From Polaromonas sp. (GTDB taxonomy: Bacteria > Pseudomonadota > Gammaproteobacteria > Burkholderiales > Burkholderiaceae_C), in assembly GCA_013205645.1 (NCBI GenBank), contig JABMMH010000390.1:1-10746 (forward strand): DNA of 10,746 nucleotides, read 5' to 3'. The notes under the pieces are model-generated. The model was given only the letters and a program-made list of their open reading frames with translations, made no database searches and had not been told where the DNA came from. The translations under genes were made by a program, and so were the position numbers. Shown here in pieces: positions 1 to 6,669 of the stretch; positions within the stretch are counted from its first letter, which is position 1, and each line of letters starts with the position of its first letter.

Positions 1-1
1 A

Positions 2-76
2 GTCATTGCCTTCCTCGCCGGCCCGCTGTCGAGCTATGTACATGGAACCTTGGTTGACGTGGCTGGCGGACGTTGA
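2..76 (+). CDS. C-terminal end of a short-chain dehydrogenase/reductase (partial)
   Basis: The window opens inside a gene; only the last 24 codons and the TGA stop are present. The reading FLAGPLSSYVHGTLVDVAGG is the classical SDR C-terminus, in which a stretch like FLAS..ASYITG is followed by V-DGG just before the end. Family members are NAD(P)-dependent cytoplasmic oxidoreductases acting on alcohols, ketones or 3-oxoacyl groups. The catalytic Ser-Tyr-Lys and the Rossmann glycine motif lie outside the window, so substrate and cofactor cannot be judged. The next gene begins 45 bp downstream on the same strand with no terminator between, so the two are probably co-transcribed. Family assignment is moderately confident; the specific function is unknown. 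Confidence 0.6.
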   Translation, partial: VIAFLAGPLSSYVHGTLVDVAGGR

Positions 77-109
77 TCAACTTTATTTTTGCAAGACCGC
101 TAAAACGAC

Positions 110-117
110 AGGAGACA
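110..117 (+). promoter_or_regulatory. Ribosome binding site of the first Bug/TctC gene
   Basis: CAGGAGAC lies 4 to 11 nt before the ATG at 122. It supports this start over the ATG one codon later. Confidence 0.6.
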
Positions 118-121
118 AAAA

Positions 122-1111
122 ATGATGAAACGTAGAACCCTGCTGAGTGCCACCGCTGCCGCCGCATCGGCGCTGCTACTACCCGCTGCCATGAGCCAGA
201 CCAGCGCTTATCCCGGCAAGCCGATCAAAATGATCGTCCCGTATGCGCCCGGCATTTCGCCCGACATCGTCGCACGGCTGATAGGCAACAAGCTGGGTAT
301 GGCGCTGGGTCAACCCGTCATCATTGACAACAAACCCGGCGCTGGCGGCATGATTGGTGCTGAGTTTGCTGCGGCGGCACCGGGCGACGGCTACAACCTG
401 TTCTTCACGGTCAAAGGTGTCATGGCCATTGCGCCGCATCTCTACCCAAACGCCAGATACAACGCATTGAAAGACTTCAAAGCGATCTCACAAATTTTGG
501 TGGTACCGCACATCATCACGGCAACCCCCAACGCGCCTTACAACAACCTCAAAGAAATGGTTGAGTACGCCAAGAAAAATCCCGAGAAAATTAATTACGC
601 GTCGGCCGGCGTCGGCTCACAACCGCACGTGGCGCTGGAGGCCTGGGCTAAGCGCATGGGCATCAAGCTCAACCACATTCCCTACAAATCCAACCCCGGC
701 CCTGATGTGATGAGCGGCGTCGTCGACATCTACCTTGAAGCTTCAGCCAGCGCCATTCCATCGATTCAAAGCGGGAAAATAAAGGCCTTGGCAGTTTCAG
801 GCAACGATCGCCTGACGTCCTTGCCGAATCTGCCCACGGTCACGGAGTTCGGTGCCAACCTCGATCCGAACGGCGTCATCGGCAATTCGTGGCACGGCAT
901 ATTCACGCCAGCCAGCACGCCAGACGAGATCGTGAGCAGACTCAACACCGAGATCGTCAAGATCGTCAACACACCCGAAATTCAAGCTCGGCTGCGGTTT
1001 TTAGGTCTGACACCAACAGGCACCAATGCAGCGACGCTGGCCAGCGGCGCTGCATCTGATTTCGCCTATTGGGGCGCCTTGATCAAAGAACTCGGCATCG
1101 CGGTCGAATAA
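122..1111 (+). CDS. Bug/TctC family tripartite tricarboxylate transporter substrate-binding protein
   Basis: This is a 329-residue periplasmic solute-binding protein of the Bug (TctC) family, the normal length for the family. It should deliver a carboxylate-type ligand to a TctA/TctB membrane complex. Residues 1-29 form an export signal with a twin-arginine-like start (KRRTLLS), an Ala/Leu-rich core and likely cleavage just before AYPGKPI. The Bug signatures follow: IKMIVPYAPG..PDIVARLI (about 35-54), the QPVIIDNKPGAGGMIGAE block (64-81), and the late region FTPASTPDEIVSRLNTEIVK. The ligand cannot be read from sequence. The gene stands between an SDR gene and an E1 alpha/beta pair, with the matching TctB and TctA encoded 2.3 kb downstream. 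Confidence is high for family and start, low for ligand. Confidence 0.93.
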   Translation: MMKRRTLLSATAAAASALLLPAAMSQTSAYPGKPIKMIVPYAPGISPDIVARLIGNKLGMALGQPVIIDNKPGAGGMIGAEFAAAAPGDGYNLFFTVKGVMAIAPHLYPNARYNALKDFKAISQILVVPHIITATPNAPYNNLKEMVEYAKKNPEKINYASAGVGSQPHVALEAWAKRMGIKLNHIPYKSNPGPDVMSGVVDIYLEASASAIPSIQSGKIKALAVSGNDRLTSLPNLPTVTEFGANLDPNGVIGNSWHGIFTPASTPDEIVSRLNTEIVKIVNTPEIQARLRFLGLTPTGTNAATLASGAASDFAYWGALIKELGIAVE

Positions 1112-1124
1112 AAGAAGTTCTTTG

Positions 1125-2120
1125 ATGCGCACCCAACCCATGGTGCCGGCCGATCAAACCACCGATGCAGTGCTGAAGATGCTGCGCACCATGCGGCTGA
1201 TACGCGACTTCGAAGAAGCTGCGGGCCAGGCCTTGCAAGACGGTCATGTCCGAGGTTCGGTGCACCAGTACACCGGGCAAGAAGCGATTGCTACCGGCGT
1301 GTGTCATCACCTTCATCAGCACGATTTCGTCTCCAGTCACCACCGCGGTCATGGCCACGCCATTGCCAAAGGTGTGTCGGTCGCGAAGATGATGCGTGAG
1401 CTGTTCGGTCGCCAAGGGGGCACGTCGAACGGCAAAGGCGGCTCCATGCACATCGCTGATTTTTCACTCGGCATGCTGGGGGCCAACGGCGTTGTCCCTG
1501 ATGGCGTGACCATCGCTGTAGGCGCGGCACAGGCTCTCAAAATGCAGGGCCGAGACGGCGTGGTGGTGGCCTTTTTCGGTGATGGCGCCATGAACCGTGG
1601 CCCTCTTTTTGAAGCCTTCAACTGGGCCAAACTGTTTGATTTACAGGTGCTGTTTGTCTGCGAAGACAATGGCTATTCAGTCACTTTGCAAACCCGCAAC
1701 GTCACCGCTGGCCCGCCCGCCATTGAGCGGGTGCAGGCCTTTGGCATTCCGACCCTGTCCGTCAACGGCAACAATGTGCAGACCGTTGAAACAGCAGCTG
1801 GAGAGCTGCTCGAGCGAATTCGTGCAGGCAGTGGCCCGTGCTTTTTACACGCCACCACTTACCGCTGGTACGGGCACTTGGCACATGACAAGGCGCTGTA
1901 CCGTGACCCCGTTGAAGTCGCATTGGCCCGAAAAGATGACTGCATGTTGCACGCTGAGAATTGGCTGCTGTCGCAAGGCGTCAGCGTTGATCAATTGCAT
2001 CAACTGCGCGACGATTCACAAGCGCAAGTAGCCGCCGCCGTGACAGAGGCACTAGATGCACCTTGGCCTGACGCGGCCAGCGCTTTCACAGATGTACAAG
2101 ACCTTGGGGGCGCAGCATGA
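1125..2120 (+). CDS. Thiamine-diphosphate-dependent dehydrogenase E1 component, alpha subunit (acetoin/pyruvate dehydrogenase type)
   Basis: This 331-residue protein is the alpha subunit of a heterotetrameric 2-oxoacid or acetoin dehydrogenase E1, which uses thiamine diphosphate (ThDP) to cleave a 2-oxo acid or alpha-hydroxyketone. The ThDP/Mg motif is intact: GDGAMN begins at residue 152 and its closing Asn is at about 182 in VCEDN. The usual HRGHGHAIAKG loop (about 74-84) and GGSMH are present, as is TYRWYGH near the C-terminus. Length is typical of AcoA-like proteins (about 320-340). I chose ATG 1125; a TTG one codon earlier is also open, and the upstream AAAGAAG is a weak ribosome site. 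It starts 13 bp after the Bug stop and overlaps the beta subunit by four bases. No E2 or E3 gene is seen, so substrate and acceptor are unknown. Acetoin dehydrogenase alpha is the closest description. Confidence 0.88.
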   Translation: MRTQPMVPADQTTDAVLKMLRTMRLIRDFEEAAGQALQDGHVRGSVHQYTGQEAIATGVCHHLHQHDFVSSHHRGHGHAIAKGVSVAKMMRELFGRQGGTSNGKGGSMHIADFSLGMLGANGVVPDGVTIAVGAAQALKMQGRDGVVVAFFGDGAMNRGPLFEAFNWAKLFDLQVLFVCEDNGYSVTLQTRNVTAGPPAIERVQAFGIPTLSVNGNNVQTVETAAGELLERIRAGSGPCFLHATTYRWYGHLAHDKALYRDPVEVALARKDDCMLHAENWLLSQGVSVDQLHQLRDDSQAQVAAAVTEALDAPWPDAASAFTDVQDLGGAA

Positions 2121-3103
2121 GCACCATGACTTATGCAGAAGCTGGTTGTTTAGCGCTGGCTCAAGAAATGGAGCGAGACGCGAATGTCTGGGCGTTGGGC
2201 GAAGATGTTGGACCTGAAGGCGGCGTGGCCGGCCAGTACCGCGGACTGCTCCAACGCTTTGGCCCGCAACGCATTGTCGACACGCCTATTTCCGAATCCA
2301 TGATCATGGCGGCGGCGATTGGCTCGTCCTTGCTCGGCATGCGCCCCGTGGCCGAACTGCGCTATGCCGACTTCGCCTTGTGCGCGGCCGATGAAATCAT
2401 CAACCAAGCCGCGAAAGCGCGCTACATGCAAGGCGGGCAAGTGCGCGTGCCCGTCGTCATACGCCAACCCATCGGCATGCGTTGGGGCATGGCCGCACAG
2501 CATTCGCAGAGCAACGAAAACCTATGGATCGGCACGCCAGGCTTGGTCGTGGTGGCACCGGCCACCGCAGCCGACAACCACGGCTTGCTGAAAGCGGCCA
2601 TTCGCTCTGACGACCCCGTCGTCTACATGGAGCACAAAGAACTCTGGCTGGTTCAAGGCGAGGTCGACACACAGGCCGAGCCGATTCAGCTCGGCAAAGC
2701 CGCCATACGGCGCGAAGGCCGCGACGTGACCTTGGTCAGTTGGTCCAGCACCGTCACCAGTTGCCTGCGTGCGGCCGACGCACTGGCGCGCGAAGGCATT
2801 GACGCCGAAGTGATTGACCTGCGCACACTTTGGCCTTGGGACCGCGACACCGTGTTCGCATCGATAGAAAAAACCGGCCGTGTGGTGGTCGCGCATGAGT
2901 CCACACGCGTCGGTGGTTTTGGTGGCGAGTTGTTGGCCGAAATCGCTGAAGCATTTTTTGGCCTACTCAAAGCCAGACCAACACGGCTTGGGTCACCACG
3001 CATTCCCGTGCCTTATTCGCAGCCGCTGGAAGACTTGTGCCGCGTAATGCCTGCACACATTGCCGAGGCAACACGTCAGCTTTTCAGTGCGTCTCTGCTC
3101 TGA
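2117..3103 (+). CDS. Thiamine-diphosphate-dependent dehydrogenase E1 component, beta subunit (acetoin/pyruvate dehydrogenase type)
   Basis: This 328-residue protein is the beta subunit partner of the preceding gene. The family pattern is complete: GEDVG (28-32), DTPISES with the conserved Glu at residue 60, NQAAKARYMQGGQ (96-108), AQHSQS with His at 129, and the C-terminal transketolase domain with DLRTLWPWD, HE, GGFGGE and the closing PVPYSQPLE segment. Start ATG 2117 overlaps the alpha stop as ATGA, which indicates translational coupling and equal synthesis of the two subunits. Alpha and beta together would form a cytoplasmic heterotetramer whose active sites lie at their interface. Normally the product is passed to a lipoyl E2, which is not in the window. 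It ends 317 bp before tctB. Family confidence is high; substrate (acetoin, pyruvate, branched-chain or another hydroxyketone) is open. Confidence 0.9.
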   Translation: MSTMTYAEAGCLALAQEMERDANVWALGEDVGPEGGVAGQYRGLLQRFGPQRIVDTPISESMIMAAAIGSSLLGMRPVAELRYADFALCAADEIINQAAKARYMQGGQVRVPVVIRQPIGMRWGMAAQHSQSNENLWIGTPGLVVVAPATAADNHGLLKAAIRSDDPVVYMEHKELWLVQGEVDTQAEPIQLGKAAIRREGRDVTLVSWSSTVTSCLRAADALAREGIDAEVIDLRTLWPWDRDTVFASIEKTGRVVVAHESTRVGGFGGELLAEIAEAFFGLLKARPTRLGSPRIPVPYSQPLEDLCRVMPAHIAEATRQLFSASLL

Positions 3104-3189
3104 CCTCAAGAAAGCAACAGGACTGGTTCGCCTGCGCTTGTGGTCTTCACGTTTACGGCCATTTGCACTATAGGGTATTTACGTATCAA

Positions 3190-3219
3190 TCTTAGCTTTT
3201 AAAAAATTTTAAGCTAAGA
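3190..3219. repeat. Inverted repeat, 9-bp perfect arms with AT-only spacer
   Basis: TCTTAGCTT (3190-3198) and its exact reverse complement AAGCTAAGA (3211-3219) flank a 12-nt spacer of only A and T. The arms are too AT-rich for a usual intrinsic terminator and no clean T-tract follows. An operator or bent-DNA binding site upstream of tctBA is the more likely reading, but this is inference. Confidence 0.5.
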
Positions 3220-3330
3220 AATAGGTGCACAATTCGCCCAGAATTACAACAAGCTGACAACCAGTGAAAACGTCCTACAGGGCGTCGCCACTTGACCTAA
3301 GAACCGCGGCCAATCGAACTACTCAGTCAA

Positions 3331-3365
3331 ACCGACAAAAAGGGACATTTTTCCTCTTTGTCGGT
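3331..3365 (+). repeat. Hairpin-forming inverted repeat in the tctB leader
   Basis: ACCGACAAAAAGG (3331-3343) pairs with CCTCTTTGTCGGT (3353-3365), 12 of 13 positions matching, around a 9-nt loop. No T-run follows the stem, so it is not a standard terminator. It ends 55 nt before the TTG start of tctB and could act as an mRNA 5' structure or an operator. Confidence 0.55.
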
Positions 3366-3410
3366 GGATGAAGTGGAGTTTTGACCGTGGCGTCATTTTA
3401 TAAAACGGAA

Positions 3411-3414
3411 AAGG
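3411..3414 (+). promoter_or_regulatory. Ribosome binding site deciding the TTG start of tctB
   Basis: AAGG stands 6 nt before TTG 3421. The first in-frame ATG (3472) would cut into the first membrane helix, so TTG is the better start. Confidence 0.5.
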
Positions 3415-3420
3415 TAAATT

Positions 3421-3912
3421 TTGCAAAACAAAAGTCAAGTTGACTTCTATTCTGGACTGCTGTTTGTCGTCATGGGCATCGCGTTCGCATGGGGAGCTAC
3501 GAACTACAACATCGGCGACGCAGCCCGAATGGGCCCTGGCTACTTTCCCTTGTTACTCGGCACTTGTATGGCCTTGATCGGTGTCCTCATCACCATCAAA
3601 GCACTGCTAGCAAAAACCGCAGATGGCGACAAGATCGGCACATGGGCATGGCGACCGCTGGGCTACATCATCGGAGCCAACTTCGTGTTTGGCCTGTTGT
3701 TGGCGGGTATGCGAAGCATCTCGCTGCCGGCTTTCGGCTTGATCATCGCGATTTATGCCTTGACCTTCATTGCCAGCATGGCGCAGGCCAACTGGAAGTT
3801 CTTAAGAACCTTCTATCTCGCAACAACTCTGGCTGTTGGTAGTTACCTGGTGTTCGTCATGGCACTGGCACTTCAGTTCCCGGTGTGGCCTGACTTCATC
3901 ACCGGCTACTAA
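3421..3912 (+). CDS. tctB: TctB family small membrane subunit of the tripartite tricarboxylate transporter
   Basis: This 163-residue integral membrane protein is the small, poorly conserved subunit of the TTT system, which works with TctA in the cytoplasmic membrane and is fed by a periplasmic TctC protein. Hydrophobic segments lie at about 9-27, 42-62, 80-97, 103-121 and 133-153. The family signature after the first helix, MGPGYFPLLLG (about 37-47), is clear. Translation most likely begins at TTG, giving MQNKSQVDFYSGLLF, which matches the usual N-terminus with DF.sGLLF just before the first helix. TctA follows after 11 bp. The role of TctB is not settled even in characterised systems. Confidence in the family is high because of the signature and the adjacent tctA. 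Confidence 0.9.
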   Translation: MQNKSQVDFYSGLLFVVMGIAFAWGATNYNIGDAARMGPGYFPLLLGTCMALIGVLITIKALLAKTADGDKIGTWAWRPLGYIIGANFVFGLLLAGMRSISLPAFGLIIAIYALTFIASMAQANWKFLRTFYLATTLAVGSYLVFVMALALQFPVWPDFITGY

Positions 3913-3915
3913 GGA
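3911..3915 (+). promoter_or_regulatory. Ribosome binding site of tctA overlapping the tctB stop
   Basis: AAGGA overlaps the last bases of the tctB TAA and lies 8 nt before the tctA ATG, favouring coupled translation. Confidence 0.55.
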
Positions 3916-3923
3916 AAATAAAA

Positions 3924-5432
3924 ATGGATCTGATTGCAAATTTATCGCTGGGTTTTAGTGTCGCCTTCACGCCAATCAACCTAGGTTACGCTTTTGTCGG
4001 CTGCATGCTGGGAACCTTGATCGGCATTTTGCCGGGCATTGGCCCCGCCGCCACCATCGCCATGCTGCTCCCCGCCACCTACGCGCTGCCACCGGTGTCT
4101 GCGCTGATTATGTTGGCCGGTATTTACTACGGCTCACAGTACGGCGGTTCCACCACCGCCATTTTGGTGAATCTCCCAGGCGAGTCGTCATCTGTTGTGA
4201 CCGTGATTGACGGTCACCAGATGGCCAAAAAAGGACGCGCGGGGCAGGCCTTGTCTGCTGCTGGGATTGGTTCTTTCTTTGCCGGTTGTGTCGGCACCGT
4301 GCTGATCGCCGCCTTTGCGCCACCCTTGACCGAACTGGCTTTCAAGTTTGGTCCTGCTGAGTACTTTTCGTTGATGACGCTGGGCCTGATTGGCGCAGTG
4401 GTGCTGGCATCAGGTTCGCTGCTCAAGGCGGTTGGCATGATTTTCTTGGGCCTGCTGATTGGCTTGGTCGGCACCGACGTGAACTCGGGCGTGGCGCGCT
4501 TCAGCTTTGACGTGCCAGAGTTGACTGATGGCATTGGCTTTGTCGCGATAGCCATGGGTATTTTTGGCTATGGTGAGATCATCACCAACTTGGCACAACG
4601 CCAAGTTGAGGGTGAGGTCACCGCCATCAAGATCAAGGGAATGTACCCGACCAAGCAAGACTGGAAGGACATGACGCCGGCCATCTTGCGAGGCACCTTG
4701 CTGGGTTGCGTGCTCGGCATTTTGCCCGGCGCAGGCGCCACGCTGGCGGCTTTTGCGGCTTACACCATTGAAAAGAAAGTCAAAGGGCGTTCAGGCGAAG
4801 TGCCTTTCGGCAAAGGTAATATCCGTGGTGTGGCCGGTCCTGAGTCTGCTAACAATTCAGCCGCACAGACAGCCTTCATTCCGCTGCTGACCCTTGGCAT
4901 TCCATCGACTGTGACGATGGCGCTGATGATTGGCGCGATGACGATTCACAACATCCAGCCCGGCCCACAGGTCATGACCAGTAATCCAGAGCTGTTCTGG
5001 GGTCTGATTGCATCGATGTGGATTGGCAACGCGATGTTGATCATCTTGAACCTGCCGTTGGTCGGCATGTGGGTCAAACTGCTGAAAGTACCCTATCACT
5101 TCATGTATCCGTCGATTGTGTTGTTCTGCGCCATTGGTGTTTACTCGACCAACAACAACACATGGGACATCTGGGTCGTCGGCATATTCGGCATCATTGG
5201 CTACGTCTTCAACAAGCTGCGCCTAGAACCTGCCCCGCTGCTGCTGGGTTTGATCCTTGGCCCGATGATGGAAGAAAACCTGCGCCGTGCGCTGCTGCTG
5301 TCACGCGGTGACTGGAGCACGTTCCTGACCCGTCCACTGTCTGCCAGCTTGCTTGTCGCTTGCGTCTTGCTGCTCTTGGTCGTTTTGTTGCCTGCCGTGG
5401 CGAAAAAACGTGAAGAGGCTTTTGTCGAATAA
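3924..5432 (+). CDS. tctA: TctA family large membrane subunit of the tripartite tricarboxylate transporter
   Basis: This 502-residue polytopic membrane protein is the permease subunit of the TTT system, expected to import a carboxylate by secondary, ion-driven symport. Length and hydrophobicity fit the family (about 500 residues, roughly 12 helices). The two inverted-repeat halves each carry their glycine/proline signature: GILPGIGPAATIAMLLP at 34-50 with YYGSQYGGSTTAILVNLPGE at 68-87, and in the second half GILPGAGATLAAFAAY near 263-278 followed by the conserved GPESANNSA segment. The gene is 11 bp from tctB and is followed 19 bp after its stop by a strong terminator, closing the transcript. 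The likely partner is the binding protein at 122, but Bug proteins often outnumber permeases, so exchange with other binding proteins is possible. Confidence 0.95.
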   Translation: MDLIANLSLGFSVAFTPINLGYAFVGCMLGTLIGILPGIGPAATIAMLLPATYALPPVSALIMLAGIYYGSQYGGSTTAILVNLPGESSSVVTVIDGHQMAKKGRAGQALSAAGIGSFFAGCVGTVLIAAFAPPLTELAFKFGPAEYFSLMTLGLIGAVVLASGSLLKAVGMIFLGLLIGLVGTDVNSGVARFSFDVPELTDGIGFVAIAMGIFGYGEIITNLAQRQVEGEVTAIKIKGMYPTKQDWKDMTPAILRGTLLGCVLGILPGAGATLAAFAAYTIEKKVKGRSGEVPFGKGNIRGVAGPESANNSAAQTAFIPLLTLGIPSTVTMALMIGAMTIHNIQPGPQVMTSNPELFWGLIASMWIGNAMLIILNLPLVGMWVKLLKVPYHFMYPSIVLFCAIGVYSTNNNTWDIWVVGIFGIIGYVFNKLRLEPAPLLLGLILGPMMEENLRRALLLSRGDWSTFLTRPLSASLLVACVLLLLVVLLPAVAKKREEAFVE

Positions 5433-5451
5433 AACTTGTTATTGACACACA

Positions 5452-5485
5452 AAAAAAAGAGCGCCTCAAGGGGCGCTCTTTTTTT
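5452..5485. terminator. Bidirectional intrinsic terminator after tctA
   Basis: GAGCGCC (5459-5465) and GGCGCTC (5472-5478) form a GC-rich stem around a 6-nt loop. An A-run (5451-5458) precedes it and seven T (5479-5485) follow. It ends the tctBA transcript and would also stop transcription coming from the right on the minus strand. Confidence 0.9.
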
Positions 5486-5703
5486 GACTAACAATTGCCA
5501 CTGCTAATTATCAGCAACCATTACGGGCCCAGTAATACCCGCTGGTCGTTAGGTTGTATGCCAAGATTGGCTCGGGTGGCGATGTAAAGCTGGCCATTTG
5601 TGTAGCGTACGATTTTTTCTTTTGAGTAATAGCTGCGCTCAATTCAACTGGGGAACGTGCATACATAAGTAGTCCTCCGTGTCAGACTAGATGCCGCTTC
5701 CTC
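5486..5703. other. 218-bp intergenic stretch with gene debris
   Basis: No intact gene. It holds the minus-strand remnant listed separately and a short near-palindrome around GGGCCC (5520-5536). The Bug fragment at its right edge starts abruptly, with no ribosome site before ATG 5704. The stretch is best read as the left flank of a deletion or rearrangement scar. Confidence 0.5.
5511..5643 (-). pseudogene. Possible remnant of a carbohydrate-binding or phage-tail-like C-terminal domain
   Basis: On the minus strand 40 open codons (5643 down to the stop at 5521) read IVRYTNGQLYIATRANLGI, followed by QPND. This resembles small beta domains of CBM5/12 or tail-fibre type, where V.YnGqLY.A...N.G..P is typical. 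The expected closing tryptophan region does not follow in that frame, but the adjacent frame gives TSGYYWARNGC and a stop at 5511, so one frameshift would restore a plausible end. There is no start codon, and an in-frame TGA lies immediately upstream at the left of the open stretch. The remnant is very short and the similarity is from memory of family patterns. Treat it as a weak call. Confidence 0.25.
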
Positions 5704-5940
5704 ATGATCGCGCGACCTCACATCCGAGGTGATGGCCACTTCAAGCCGCTGGCCACGACCTGGACCAAGCGCATTTCGGCCTACCCGCAACCATCGACCG
5801 CTGTGGGACAAGGGTTCTCCGATCTTCAAATAGCGCACTGGGCGGGACTGCACGCGCCACGCGGAACGTCGCCAGAGATCATGGACAAATTGGCGGCTGC
5901 CGTTGACAAGGCGATGCACGACCAAGCCTTCATGGAGCTG
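5704..5940 (+). pseudogene. Fragment of a Bug/TctC binding protein (C-terminal part only)
   Basis: The first 79 codons of the ORF starting at 5704 are not isocitrate-lyase sequence. They read as the late part of a Bug protein: PHIRGDGHFKPLATT, KRISAYPQPSTAVGQGF, then HWAGLHAPRGTSPEIMDKLA, which matches the family pattern PHI..GklkPLA, R...P.vPT..EqGf, W.GLfAP.GTP.eiv..L. The signal peptide, the first two thirds of the protein and the final 30 or so residues are missing. The left edge is near 5705-5715 and the right edge near 5935-5945, where the frame passes directly into a PEP mutase-like sequence. It cannot act as a binding protein. Confidence 0.7.
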
Positions 5941-6669
5941 AGCGACATTGCCGACCACACTGCCCGCATCCGCGACGCCGTTGATGTGTCGCTGATCGTT
6001 GACGCAGACACCGGCTTTGGCAACGCCCTCAACACTTACCAAACCGTGCGCACGCTAGAGCGTGCAGGTGCGGACAGCATCCAGATCGAAGAGCAGGTTA
6101 GCCCCAAACGCTGCGGCCATTTTTCGGGCAAAGATGACATCACCACCATCGAGATGATCGGCAAGATCAAGGCCGCAGCAGACGCGCGCCGGGATCCCGA
6201 TCTGCTCATCATGGCGCGCACCGACGCCTGTGCGGTCTACGGTTTTGAGGCCGCTCTTGAGCGTGCTCAGTTGTTCAGCGAAGCCGGGGCCGACATCTTG
6301 TTTGTCGAAGCCGTGACGACGGCTGAAGAAATGCGCGCGCTGCCCGCACGCCTCAAGAGCCCCCAACTGATGAACATGGTGATTGGCGGCAAGACGCCGA
6401 TTTTCAGCGCCGCAGAATTGGCCGATCTTGGCTATGGCATCGTGCTGTATGCCAACGCTGCTTTACAAGGCGCAGTCGCCGACATGCAAAAATCACTGAC
6501 TGTCTTGCGCGATACACAGCGTATCGACGAAGACTCTGGCTTGGTTGTCTCTTTTGCTAAGCGACTTGTCGGCAAGCCCCAATGGGATGCCATGGGAAAA
6601 GAAATACCAGTGACTCCCAGAGTGCGCATTTCTTTTAGACACTCTTTGCTCACATCAGCGCGTCAGTGA
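5704..6669 (+). CDS. Chimeric ORF: Bug fragment joined to an N-terminally truncated isocitrate lyase/PEP mutase family protein
   Basis: From about residue 80 this 321-residue ORF is an isocitrate lyase/PEP mutase superfamily protein (2-methylisocitrate lyase, oxaloacetate decarboxylase or dimethylmalate lyase type). Mg-binding VDADTGFGN (99-107), the catalytic loop SPKRCGH (133-139) and ARTDA (171-175) are intact. The family's usual first 60-75 residues, including the YxSG substrate-binding strand, are replaced by Bug sequence, so the TIM barrel lacks its opening strands and is probably inactive. No ribosome site precedes ATG 5704. Near the end, one extra G in GGG 6594-6596 seems to have shifted the frame: without it the protein would end EKKYQ at TGA 6611-6613, a normal family terminus. 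As read, it runs on to 6669 and overlaps the convergent lldP end by 20 bp. It is likely a pseudogene, though 240 codons remain open. Confidence 0.75.
   Translation: MIARPHIRGDGHFKPLATTWTKRISAYPQPSTAVGQGFSDLQIAHWAGLHAPRGTSPEIMDKLAAAVDKAMHDQAFMELSDIADHTARIRDAVDVSLIVDADTGFGNALNTYQTVRTLERAGADSIQIEEQVSPKRCGHFSGKDDITTIEMIGKIKAAADARRDPDLLIMARTDACAVYGFEAALERAQLFSEAGADILFVEAVTTAEEMRALPARLKSPQLMNMVIGGKTPIFSAAELADLGYGIVLYANAALQGAVADMQKSLTVLRDTQRIDEDSGLVVSFAKRLVGKPQWDAMGKEIPVTPRVRISFRHSLLTSARQ

Larger units (their letters stand above)
3104..3420. other. 317-bp intergenic leader between E1 beta and tctB
   Basis: No convincing gene is seen in this gap on either strand. It is locally AT-rich and carries two inverted repeats (listed separately). 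The gap is far longer than the other spacings in this block (4 to 45 bp), so tctBA probably has its own promoter or a regulated read-through leader. I tried to place a sigma70 promoter: TTGCAC at 3163 with TATCAA at 3184, and TTGACC at 3381 with TATAAA at 3399. Both have poor spacing (15 and 12 bp), so none is claimed. Confidence 0.5.

Noticed and set aside
2150..3003. Several minus-strand open frames opposite the E1 beta gene
   Set aside because: The E1 beta reading carries complete catalytic and interface motifs; the opposite frames are His/Arg-rich shadows.
3163..3189. Possible sigma70 promoter TTGCAC with TATCAA before tctB
   Set aside because: The spacer is 15 bp and the -10 match is weak, so it does not meet a reasonable standard.
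3190..3219. AT-rich dyad as transcription terminator of the E1 operon
   Set aside because: The stem has only three G/C pairs per arm and there is no T-tract after it.
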